Positions 12,301 through 22,742 of a stretch of DNA of 64,000 bases are shown here, in pieces. Position 1 is the stretch's first letter. Each line of letters begins with the position of its first letter. The notes beneath the pieces are model-generated. The model was not told the DNA's origin. It saw only the letters and a program-made list of their open reading frames with translations, and did not search any database. Source of the DNA: Atherix ibis (lineage: Eukaryota; Arthropoda; Insecta; Diptera; Athericidae); contig OY282607.1 of the NCBI GenBank assembly GCA_958298945.1, forward strand, positions 89,101,270 through 89,165,269, in the 5' to 3' direction. The position numbers and the translations under genes were made by a program.

Positions 12301-13215
12301 CATATCATATAAGTAAGAACAGACTCCAGTCATAGTTTATTAGTTTATTTTTTTCCTTGCGTTTCTTATAACTCACTATTATTGTATTTTGCCTTGTCAA
12401 TTTCTTCTAAAACTCCTACGAAATTGTCTTAAGATGAAAGCTGAATAAACCGTTTCTATTATTTCCTTCATCATCATCTGCAATTTGTGTGGGTTGTATT
12501 CGAATGTCCTGCTCCTTTTTGTTGTATGCTGCAATTTCTTGTGAACACATAATATTTATTTAAGTTGAATTTTTTGTCATCAGAAAATTTCTGTAGATAG
12601 TATGACGATAAAAAAAAAGATACAGATAAGATGCTAAAGAATACCACTTAAGGTTGTGGGTGGTGTTAATAGTAATTGTCCCACTCCCAACAGTTATGTT
12701 GAAAGTCAATTTTCATGGATCTCTAAATTGTAGAAGCAGATTTAGGCGAAAATTTCGAACATAATAAAACTGAATCCAATTACAAAGGCTCTTTCAACCA
12801 TATTGTCCTTTCATATATCCTTCCTGGGAAAAATATGTTTTCTTATGCAAATTAACCATTTGTTTTTTTGTTTTTATCTGTTCTGTTCTCACAATAGAAA
12901 TAATGGAGTTTTCCCTTCGATTATTTTTGTTTTCAAAATAATTTAGTTTAGGATTTTTACATTAAATCAATTATCGCTAAGTGCTAAGTCCTTTCTGGTA
13001 CTATATATATAAAAAAAGTTTCTAATTTTTTGGCTTTATCTGTTAATCATTTTGGTTTTAAATTGTAGTTCCATTAACTGAAATTCGTTGTGCAAAATAA
13101 GCATTTTACCCATAATACTGTTTAAGAAGCATAAAATTCGAAAGTGCAGATTCGATTTGAACTCACTTAAAATGTAAACAAAAAAAAATTTTATAAAAAT
13201 ATAGTTAAGACAGTT
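9333..13215. other. Long AT-rich non-coding stretch
   Basis: No transposon or gene motif was recognised. Homopolymer runs are common, for example an A-run at about 11377-11394. The longest open frames (99 codons on minus at 11509-11808, 70 on minus at 10224-10436, 69 on plus at 10972-11181) have no known motif and sit in sequence of the same composition as their flanks, so I do not call them genes. Confidence 0.4.
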
Positions 13216-13216
13216 A

Positions 13217-14235
13217 GGGTGTTCCAAACAACATTCACGATTTGAATTTTATGCCATTTATGCAATAAAGTGTTGCTAACGAGAAAAAAAATACAGCTTG
13301 ACAGCTGACAGTTCGGGGTTATTAAAAATGGCGCGCAAAACAAACGAATAACGTATTTTAATGGTTGAGGAATATTTTAGAAATAATGAAGGTATAGTTC
13401 GGAATTTTTGTCGGCACATTAATTGAGCTTCATCAACTATGAAGAGATTAATTAACAAATCTAGGAAGACCGGATTAATTAAGAGTTATTTTCAAGAAGT
13501 CATTCAACATAAAAAATTGAAGCTGTTTTCATGATTTGGACATTTCAAGAAGCTCTCTATAGACTATTTTCATGAGAAATTTAGATCTTCTTGCTTACAA
13601 AGATCAACTGACTCAAGAACTGAAGCTTAATGACCATTCACAGTGAACTGACTACGCACAACATTATTGAATGCATTATGGAACAACAAAAAGTGTATGC
13701 AGGTTTTTCGAACAATATCATTTTCAGCGATGAGGCTCACTTTCATCTTTAATCGATAAAATTGTTGCATTTGGGGTTCAGAAAATCCACAAGTGATTTT
13801 TGAGAAATAAATGCATCCACAACGTTTTATTTGTTCTGATGAGGATTTTGGTCCGGAGGCACCATTGGAGCATTCTTCTTCGAAAATGTGGTTTCAACAA
13901 AACGGTCTCATATGCCACACAGCCCCAGAAACAATTCAATTACTTCATGAGTCATGTCCAGATCGTGTAATATCCCGTTTGGGTGATCAGAATAAATCGC
14001 CCACATCATACAATTTAACGGCGTTAGACTTTTTTCTTTGGGGCTTTTTGAAGTCAGTAAGCCCACGACCATCCGCACCTTAAAGGAGAAAATTAAGCAT
14101 CATAGAAAATTTAAACAAAAGAGTGTGTATATGCCAGCAAAGCGTGGAGGCCACTTTTATCCGATAGGCTTTATGAATTAATAAAAAAATTTTAATTTTT
14201 AATAATAAACCAATATTTTGTATCAAACTAAATTC
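13217..14235 (+). pseudogene. Family C (D,D41D) transposase remnant
   Basis: Plus-strand relic. Near 13328 a start-like segment reads MARKTNE then a stop, then RILMVEEYFRNNE, like the N-terminus of family C. From about 13725 it continues with FSDEAHFHL (first Asp) and a GGTIGAFFFE-like segment in a shifted frame, then MWFQQNGLICHTA and YNLTALDFFLWGFLKS. The second catalytic Asp has become Asn (QQNG); 41 residues separate it from the final Asp. The sequence between about 13450 and 13700 is poorly aligned. It shares with the 33.5-kb copy a strongly similar segment around ATTGTTGCATTTGGGGTTCA. Confidence 0.65.
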
Positions 14236-15313
14236 CTGCATGATTTTGGGGATACTCCTTAGGCAATATTCAGTCTAAACTTGTAAATAATTCAATCAGT
14301 ATTTATAAAAATTTTCATAAACTTTTCGGTCAGTATCTTCTGGAATAGTATTTCCGGAAAAAGTTCCCACATTTTACAAACACTCTTAAGATTGTCTCTA
14401 CAAAATGAATAGCTTAATTTATTTAATAGAAATGATCACCGATAAAATGGTATTTTTATTGGAAAAATCTACAATTCTCTACACGTTCCTATAGGACATA
14501 TAATGAGCTAATTACAGTACATAAATATTATTAAGTTGACATGCGAACCAATTAAAATGCAATTAAGTAACTTACAAACTGAGACAAGAGGAAAAAGTCT
14601 CCCGCTTTCGTTTTTAAGTAGTCAGAATCACAACTTCGCTAGAACTGAATAGCCCCATGGATGGTAAAATCGCATAGGTTGTAGGCTTTTTAATGTAGAA
14701 TTTCTTTGAGGGACAGGAAGATTTGAGAAGCCTAACATGTAGTTACCTGGGGCACATTTAATTTATTATTCCTGTTTCGCATATCACATTTTCCAGCGCA
14801 ATTGTCAATTAAAGTAATGATCATTGTTGTTGTAGCTATACATCACTGGCACCTCAACCTTCTCGGATTCTCTCGTGAATCGGCAAAGATTGGACGGCAC
14901 TAGAATTTGATCCTATCGACTTCGTAGACTCTGAGGAGTTGGATGCTTCCCTATACACATATGCATTTAATTGCATTCGTCTGCACTCTTTTGTATCCGA
15001 CTATTGATATAAATCTTTTCCATTTAATAAACTAAACATTTTTCTTTAAATACGAAGAAGATTTGGAATCAATTTAGACACAGGAGATATTGCAGAGGCA
15101 AAGGAAATTTGATTACTTCTACCTCGACTGGTATAAGTTACTTATCACCTAGTAATCATATGTAAACTTGGATTGTAGATCCATTGATGAAGATTGATTT
15201 ATCTTTTAAAATCTGTTTGTATTAGCTTCACTTTTAATAATAAATATACATTTTATGGAAATTATCAAAATTATAATAATTATTTTAGATAATTTTTAAT
15301 AAAAATTTTCATA
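14236..15313. other. Non-coding AT-rich stretch
   Basis: No open frame above 60 codons and no repeat or element motif recognised. It separates the family C remnant from the family D element that begins at the TA at 15312. Confidence 0.45.
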
Positions 15314-16565
15314 CGAGGGTCGTTCAATAAGTCCTTAGAAAAAAAATGGAAAAAAACTGTTTTTTAAAAAAAAAAATTTTATTTTTCAACATTACCTCCT
15401 TTTAGCTCTATACACTTTTCCAAAATTTTTATGCCGTCCAAAAAATAGGATTTCGGAAGCTCTGCAAAATACTCATCCGTTTAAGCAATGACGTCCTCGT
15501 TGGAAGTGAACCGTCGTCCGCCAAGCCATTTCTTCAGATTGGGGAAAACAAAATAGTCACTTGGGGCCAAATCTGGTGAATAGGCGGGATGCTGCAACAA
15601 TTCCATTCTCAATTCCACAATTTTGGCCATGGAAACAGCGCAGGTGTGCACACGCGCATTGTCCTGATGCAAGAGGATTTTTTTCTTCTTCAGATGGGGG
15701 CGTTTCTCTTTGATTTCCTCGCTTAACCGTTGCAATAACGACGCGTAATACGCTCCTGTTATTGTTTTTCCTTTTTCCAAGTAGTCGATAAAAATGATGC
15801 CCTGCGAATCCCAAAAGACCGTGGCCATCATCTTGCCGGCCGATGGCACAGTTTTTGCCTTCTTCGGAACCCGTTCACCCTTGAAAATCCACTGTGATGA
15901 CTGTCTCTTCATTTCTGGAGTGTAGTAGTGTATCCAGGTTTCGTCCACAGTGACAAATCGACGAAGGAATTCGGCAGGATTGCGATGAAAGAGTGCCAAC
16001 ATAGCCTCAGAGTCCACTACACGATTGCGCTTATTCTCCTCTGAGAGCAAACGCGGCACCCATCTTGCCGAAATTTTTTTCACAGACAATTTTTCATGCA
16101 AAATTGAAGCGACTATACCTTGTGATATGCCCGTGGCCTCAACTAATTCGCGCACTTTATTTCGCCGATCGTTCAAAATCAGATCGTGGACTTTGTCGAT
16201 GATTTCAGGAGTAGACACCTCAACTGGGCGTCCTGAACGATGTTCATCTTTTGTGAATGAACGGCCACGTTTAAATTCATTCACCTAATTGTAAACCATC
16301 GCAAACACAGGTGTAGATGTGCCATGAACTGCATCCAACTTTGCTTTGATTTCTTTCGGGCATAAGCCTTTCAAATGGAGATGTTTGATGACAGCCCTAA
16401 AATCGCTTTTTTCAATTGTTATGCACAAATAAATGTCGTTAACTTTAATCGACGATAGAAATTGACCTACGCTATGGATCGAGCTGAAATTTTGACAGCT
16501 TTCCTGTCGATAATGCAACTTACAAAAAAAAATCTTTACCGACACTACGAGCGCAATTTCTTGGA
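15314..16565 (-). mobile_element. Family D mariner, 5' terminal repeat lost
   Basis: The low-coordinate end shows TA then CGAGGGTCGTTCAATAAGTC, the family D terminal repeat. The other end matches the 51-kb copy until about 16565 and then diverges (ggacgggtaatt in place of the repeat), so its 5' inverted repeat is missing and it should not be mobilised by normal end-pairing. The transposase on minus is nearly collinear with the 51-kb copy. Confidence 0.85.
15379..16425 (-). pseudogene. Family D transposase with two nonsense codons
   Basis: DD34D transposase. The frame runs from about 16425 (ATT GAA in place of a starting ATG GAA) through FRAVIKHLHLKGLCPKEIKA and VYN, then meets TAG at 16285-16287 where the sister copy has Trp (NWVNEF). 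The main open part follows (16284-15481): KISARWVPRLL linker, VTVDETWIHYY (first Asp), HQDNARVHT (second Asp), YSPDLAPSDYFVF (third Asp), 34 residues between the last two. A second stop, TAA at 15481-15483, replaces the Gln of the sister copy; the tail then continues TDEYFAELPKSYFL to a natural stop at 15379. It is inactivated by two single-base nonsense changes and loss of the start codon. Confidence 0.88.
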
Positions 16566-16789
16566 CGGGTAATTTATGAAATTTTTTATTTCATCTTCTC
16601 GATACATGTTTGCCGTCAAAATGCTCGGACAGTTTTATTTTTAATATTTTGGCCCTTCAAAAAATTTTGCAGGAAGAAAAGCAGATGGAAATCTGATGAC
16701 GATAGGTCCTTGATATTCTGGCAAGCCTAGGTCCTCGATATTCCGGCAAATCAATAAAAAGCATTGTGCTTGGTGTTCTCGTGGTAAGA

Positions 16790-17060
16790 AAAAGATCTAT
16801 TTATCTACACTTAATACGGAATTGATACTTTGTTTGGATTCAAGAAACTTACAGTGAACTGATCATCCGATATCCCCCTTTGTACACAGTACTCTCTTAC
16901 ATAGGCCCGGGTTTGGCTGCAAAGTAGAGGGGAAGGTTGATTGGGTTCAGACTATGCGCTTTTGCTCACATTGTCATCATATATAACCCACTTCTCATCT
17001 CCCAGTTATCATGGGGTTCAGAGAAAGATCGATTTTTGTTCTGAGCAAGAAGCAACGTGC
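16790..17060 (-). pseudogene. Mariner transposase scrap (mellifera/elegans-type)
   Basis: Minus-strand reading from about 17055 gives LLRTKIDLSLNPMITG, then, across frames, EKWVIYDDNV-like, SEPNQPSP, QPNPGLCKRVLC and GDIG-SVHCKFLESKQSIN. This follows the order of the mariner segment around the first catalytic Asp (TGDEKW ... KPGL-KKVLLC-WD--GI-H-E-L ... T-N). Stops and frameshifts interrupt it and no ends were found. Confidence 0.5.
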
Positions 17061-17357
17061 GAATAATGACTCGGTCATATAACATACACCCTTCCAAAAT
17101 TTCGAATAGGTCTCAAAATAGATTTTTGTATTAAATTGAGCTTTACCACTATCTCTAATATTATTAAAAAAGGATCTTACTAATATAATAGTTCTTTGAA
17201 TATCGTCATCTATCAGAGATAGTCCAATCAGAGCTTGACCTTCTTAGAACCCGACGCTCAACTAAGAATATTACTGCAATGCGTGGAAGTCCTTAAGGTA
17301 TTGCTTAAGAGAATTAAGTCTCTCCTAAAATATTATATTCAATATTTTGCATACAGC

Positions 17358-17880
17358 TACGAGGTCTGTTAAAAAAGTATCGCGAATTTTGAATTTCCGC
17401 GAGTTACGTAAATTAGATTTTTGATTTTTTGTGGCGTTATATTGGTACTCATGTCTCTCATATATGCCGAGAAGTTCGGCCATTTTGAATGTTCAGTTAA
17501 TTTTTGACAGCTGCTTTGCTTGCACGTGTTTTAGATCGTCTGCGATTTTTGCCCATTCCAAAAAATTGGATCAAAGAATCTGTATCAAATTTTGTTTGAA
17601 AAATAAAATTAATTGCGCGGACGCATTCCGAATGTTGACTGTGGTATATGGTGAAGCCACCTTGGACCTTGGCAACGTTTATCGGTACCGGAAGGTTTTG
17701 CCTTCGATTTCAGGGGCGGGGTGCATCATGAGTTCTTGCTACAGGGTAGAACGGTCAATAAGGAATATTACCTGCAAGTTATGCGTAAGTTGCGCCAAGC
17801 AATCCGCCAGAAACGCCCGGATTTGTGGAAAAACAAAAATTGGCTTTTGCCATTTTTGGCCAAAAACAACACCCTAATTA
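17358..17880 (+). mobile_element. Family B mariner, internally deleted and 3'-truncated (copy B17)
   Basis: Begins with the family B terminal repeat TACGAGGTCTGTTAAAAAAG at 17358. It keeps part of the N-terminal domain (RICIKFCLKNKINCADAF, AFRMLTVVYGEATL), then jumps at about 17700 to DFRGGVHHEF-like sequence, GRTVNKEYYLQVMRKLRQAI and RQKRPDLWKNKNWLL. The second catalytic Asp segment is missing: the sequence passes straight from NWLL to PFLAKNN at about 17850, the same junction as in copy B19. Similarity stops near 17880, so the right end is absent. The first catalytic Asp region is also deleted. Confidence 0.8.
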
Positions 17881-18544
17881 TTTTAATTAATTTAAAATTA
17901 TATCCTGTTAAGAAATATAAATTTTAAAAGTAGGGATTTTTACATTTCAATAATTAATTTTTTTTTATTACTTATTTTTAAAGTACCACAATTTAAACCT
18001 ATTATTTTTCAAGGTTAATAGGAAAATCACCAAAATAACCGGAAAAAAACCGTTCGTTATAATTAACGTCTAGATGAATAAGGATATTAGAAAGTAGTTT
18101 TTCCTATTAATCATCGACTTAAGCAATAAAAATTTAGAATGTTTTCATATTCGGAAATTCAGGATATTTTTTTGTTATTTTATTTTTTTAAAAAATTTTA
18201 AATTTTATATTCTCATTAAAATTGTGTTTATTAAAATTATATTTTTTTTAAATTATTTTTAACAATATTTTGATCAAAACAATAGTTTGCGGGTGCTTTT
18301 CATATTATCGGAAGGCTTTGAAGCTGAGAAGTGCTGTTATTGCGTTAATTGAAAATCCTTTGAAAAATTATGTTAAATTAAGGACCTGCCTTTTTAATGA
18401 TATTTTTCAGCATACTTTCATGCATTTCTGAGTTGATGACATTGATTTTGTTCAGTTATTTTTCTTAAACTTTATACTTTGACTAACTTCAGAGGTAGAA
18501 ATTGTATGGGATTAAATATGAAGAGTAAGTACCTTATCACCTGT
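17881..18544. other. AT-rich non-coding stretch
   Basis: Very A/T-rich with long T and A runs; no gene or element motif seen. Confidence 0.45.
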
Positions 18545-19025
18545 TTTCGTTTCAGATAGCGTCGATCACCCCCGTAAAGATTCATGGCAGAAAAAAGTCG
18601 GATGCTGTTAGATCTGGGGTTAGCCAATTAGTTAGCGAGGATCTTAACTAGTTAATGACCCAGCAGACCTCATTTTTTAAGTATCCTTACAAAAATAAAC
18701 CGGCATCCTGATTTCGTCCTATCGGAGGATTAAGTCAATAAATATTTATCATATAATTTCCATTGCAGCGTGTGTAGTGTGTCACGTCATCCAGCACAAA
18801 TTAGTCCATGTCACGGATGAAAAAGTCCGTTACTATCTCCGTTTATCACTCACTAGTTACTATAAAAGCATTGCCATAAGTGTCCCTAAAAAAATACGGA
18901 CCAGTGACAGCTTCGCCCCCAAACAATTCACCACACAGTCTTTTTGCGATGGTGTAAAGGTCGTTCGTGAATCGCCTCTGAATATTGATGTATCAAAAAC
19001 TGGCTATTTTGTTTATTGAAGAAAC
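18545..19025 (-). pseudogene. Family C (D,D41D) transposase fragment
   Basis: Minus-strand reading from 19020 gives NKQNSQFLIHQYSEAIHERP, HHRKKTVW, a one-base shift into ELFGGEAVTGPYFFRDTYGN (the GGIIGPYFF block of the family), then a decayed TDFF/LDDV stretch, and finally TPDLTASDFFLP near 18620, which holds the third catalytic Asp. The second-Asp motif is not readable. No ends were found. Confidence 0.6.
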
Positions 19026-19187
19026 CGTTTAAGTCAAAACTTCGTCTCTTCTTAATAATTTCCTGTAAAAATCAGGATCTACCAAACGTGTTCGCCTTTA
19101 GAGCTCCATAGACAAGACCCTCAAATGACGCGAGCCTATCTGATCTCAGGACTGAAGTTCCTTTATTACCTGAATTTTTTACGGATG

Positions 19188-20069
19188 TACGAGGTCTGTT
19201 CAAAAACTATCACGAATTATGAAAGTTCCGCGGGTTACGTATATTCGATTTTAGATTTTTTTGTGGCGTTATGTTGGTACACATGTCTCTCACTTATATC
19301 GATAAGTTCGGCCATTTTGAATGTTCAGTTAATTTTGACAGCTACTTTGCTCGTCTTCGATTTTTGCCCATTTTCGACCAAAAACAGCATCGCATTAACA
19401 TTGCTTAGGAGCTGTTGGACTCTGTCCGCGACGACTCAAATTTGCTCCAGAAGGTCATAACTGGTGACGAATCATAGGTTTATGTTTATGACGTGAAAAA
19501 CAAAGCTCAATCATCCCAATAGAAGTTGCCGCACGAGCCAAAACCGAAAAAAGCGCGCCAAGTTCGGTCGAAAGTGAAGGTTTTGCTTACAGTTTTCTTC
19601 GATTGCAGTGGCGTGGCGCATCATAAGTTCTTGCGATAGGGAAGAACGATCAATACGGAATATTACCTGCACGCTATGCGCAAGTTGCGTGAAGCAATCC
19701 GCCAGAAACGCCCGGATTTGTGTGAGAACTAAAATTGGCTTTTGCCATTTTTGGCCAAAAACAACACACTAATAACGCCGCAGCCACCGTATTCCCCAAA
19801 TCTGGCCCCCTGTGATTTTTTCTTGTTCCCGAAACTAAAGAGCGCTATGAAATGACGACGCTACGATACGGTTGAGGGGATAAAGACGGCATCGAAGGAG
19901 GAGCTGAAAATTATTTTTTGAAGTGCTTCGAGGATTGGAAAAAACGTTGGCACAAGTGTATAATATCTAATGGGGATTACTTTAAAGGGGACAAAATAGA
20001 TATTCATGAATATATAAATAATTTTTGAAAAAACACAAAATCCCCGATACTTTTTAAACAGACCTCGTA
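19188..20069 (+). mobile_element. Family B mariner deletion derivative with both ends (copy B19)
   Basis: About 880 bp, bounded by TACGAGGTCTGTTCAAAAAC at 19188 and its inverted counterpart ending GACCTCGTA at 20069, with TA duplications on both sides. Inside, in broken frames: DQKQHRINIA-like, ELLDSVRDD-like, TGDES-like (first Asp), KPKKARQVRSKVKVLLTVFF-like, RQKRPDL, NWLLPFLAKNN, PQPPYSPNLAPCDFFLFPKL (third Asp) and a C-terminus. The helix-turn-helix region and the segment with the second Asp are deleted. Intact ends and missing enzyme parts make it a classic non-autonomous derivative that could only have moved with a transposase supplied elsewhere. Confidence 0.82.
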
Positions 20070-20149
20070 TGTATTTATATTCGTACAAAATGAGGGTGAT
20101 TTAGGAGCTTCAACCCAGACGTTTTAATGCTCAATAGGCAATATCCTGA

Positions 20150-20560
20150 TTTTTAACATAATTTTATAATGAGTAACGAGGCTTATTTTATTTTGGATGG
20201 TTTCAGTGCTATTAAAGGGGCTGTGCAAATTCAGAGTCAAGTCAGGAATGGCTTTTAAATATCTGGGGAGTGATTTTGTGGTGTTGTTTTTGATTTAAGC
20301 GTCTTGTAGTTGCGATAAGATGGCGTCATTATACATATTGCAAGCGCTACAGAAAGAAATTCTGTGACCGATGATTTCTAACCGAATTATGTTGAATAGT
20401 TGTGGTTTCGATTAGATCTCTTACTCCCCAGATTTAACCAATTCCGATTTTTTCCTATTAGGATATTTAAAGTAGAAGTTCTACACCAATCAGCTAAAGC
20501 TAAATAATATCATTACTTAAATCGTAAATATTTTCGGTAGATCAAATAAGAATCAAAAAA
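20150..20560 (+). pseudogene. Family C (D,D41D) transposase fragment, first Asp replaced
   Basis: Near 20170 the frame reads MSNEAYFILDGFS, aligning with SDEAHFHLDGFV of the family; the first catalytic Asp is Asn here. Near 20318 QDGVIIHIASATE aligns with QDGATCHTARAT (second Asp), and near 20425 SPDLTNSDFFLLGYLK carries the third Asp. Several stops and shifts lie between. No ends were found. Confidence 0.55.
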
Positions 20561-22640
20561 TTAAATTTATTTTCACTGCTAATTTAAAATAATTTTTTTT
20601 ACCTACTTTTCTATACAATTTATTTAATTAAAAATCATAAAAATTATATAGCAAGACACGATTATAATGTATAAAATTATTTCTATTCAGTTCCGCCAAA
20701 TTCCCAGCTGGTTACCGCCAGCGGGTGTCAAAACACTAAAAATCATTCCAACAACGAAACAATCTAACAAAAACGAAAACTCCAACAATAACATGGATGG
20801 AGGATATAGGTAGCTAAAATATGAAATAAGAGAATCGTAATATTTAATGTAACAACAGTAACCAAAAGAAGGAATGTAGAATCTTTCATAAGACAATCAT
20901 ACTCGAATGGTTTTAGTAGATTGCCGAGTTCCTATAATTTTTTTGTTCTCTTTAGGTTGGACTATGCATGAAAGCGCATCAGTAATCAATTCTTTGAAGC
21001 CTCAATCTCAAGTCAAAAAGCTTTTAGTTCTGTCTTGAGTAGCTTCCTAAAAATTCAATGACCATCAAAACTTCAGCTCATCTACATCATAAAAATGACA
21101 TGACCAAATCGGTGGGTGAAAGACAATTTTAAACAACCATAAACGTTTTCAGCTGCTGTAGAGTTTTGTTGTTATTTTTTTTGTAGGTGTGCTAGTTTAG
21201 ATAGTCAAAAATTCCAAAATGGACAGGATGGAATCGATGAAGTAAATAAGTAGCTAGAAAAAAATATTAAAAATCATAATAAACAGACACATTCCTGATA
21301 CAGAAATCTTCTTGTGCTCCATGGACCGATTACAAGTCATAACTTTCAACTATGGGCCCCCGAAAAAGATAAGAAGGGAATACAGAAAATACGCCCGATG
21401 AACGTTAAACCATCGATTGACGACGAATCCCACCATTTTTATAGCTACTAAAATATTATGTCAATTTGATGGGCAGATCATGATTTTATCATTTTTGATT
21501 GGAGTTTTCACGGAGATCAAGAGTACAATGTTCATCAGGACCGATCATTTCGTTGCCAAGGTAACTGATCTGCTCCAAGTTTGTACTTTTATGTCGGCTT
21601 CGAGAATATCGGCCATCATATCGTTTCAATATAGCAAAATAAAATTTTGACAGACTTTCAAAGTGTAGACGTGTAAGTGCTTCTCTAAATTTTGTACTTA
21701 CTTCAAAGGGGAAGTTGGGAAAATACTCATAAAGAAGAAAGTATGATTAAAAAAAAAACGATTACCGATTTGATATCGGTAAGAAACTTGTCCATCGAGA
21801 GACAATGATACCTAAACGTTCATCATAATTGTTGGCAAAGATTTCAATTCTCATCTACCAAAATATACAAGAGAATTTTGTATCGATTATTTGGTATCTC
21901 TCGTGATATCTCCGAAGATCGGTTTGGATATACCCGATGAGGTTGAGGAATACCACTGGTCTAGACTAGATTAGGCTAGGTAAAGCGCATGTTCACCTAC
22001 TGGAAGACCATTTCGGACTCATCTTGTTTATTTGTTTTAATGGTGATCGCGATTAGGCACCACTCGTTGGACACATGTGCACCGAAGCGATCAAGCGTCG
22101 ACGTACCTGTAACTGAAATTTGAGTACTGAACACGCTATTTAGCTTAAATTCCTCCTCAATCATACGAAGATCTATCAGATTCGTATATTTCGATGATGA
22201 AGCGTGAGTGGTTCTGAAGAATCTTCATCATACACACACGAACTTTAATTCGTTCCAAGAAATCAGATTCATCTAAAGTCCGATTCGTGCCATGCTTAAT
22301 ACAAAAATTCATAATTTCCAATTTAATTGTTCATCTGACATCTATGCATACAATAGGAGGAGAGGCTCCCCAATTTTTTTTATAATATTTATTTCTTTTT
22401 TTTTATATAATAATAATATTTTAGTATTTCCAGATGGGCTACTGTGATTACAAATTATTTTTTTTCTTTTATTTTAAGAAATAATAATTTTCTTAAGAAG
22501 CTTGTTAGCTAAACGGTTTTTTTTCATAGACTTTTAATTGGGTAGAGAGGGAAGGGTATGTGCCAGAACATAAAGATTTGATAGTAAAAACTTCAATATA
22601 AATTAGAAGGAGTTATTTTAGTGTTTATAATTTTAAATTT
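20561..22640. other. Non-coding, unassigned stretch
   Basis: No recognisable gene. The part from 21300 to 22300 is less A/T-rich than its flanks and might be an old repeat, but no motif could be named. The last 300 bases are highly A/T-rich. Confidence 0.35.
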
Positions 22641-22645
22641 AAAAA

Positions 22646-22742
22646 AAAAATTTTAATAGTTTAACTACTAATAAAATTAAAAATCAATAAATTTTCCCAA
22701 AAAAAAAGAATCGGCAAATAAATGCGAGAAAGGAAACAATTT
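22646..22742 (+). repeat. Left flank of satellite array, direct repeat copy 1
   Basis: About 100 bp (ttttaatagtttaactacta, then ataaaattaaaaat and aatcggcaaataaatg) resembles the sequence at about 25378-25500 on the far side of the array (ataatagcttaactggcaat, ataaaattaaaaat, aaatcggcacatgg). The two direct copies bracket the 13-bp array. Confidence 0.5.
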
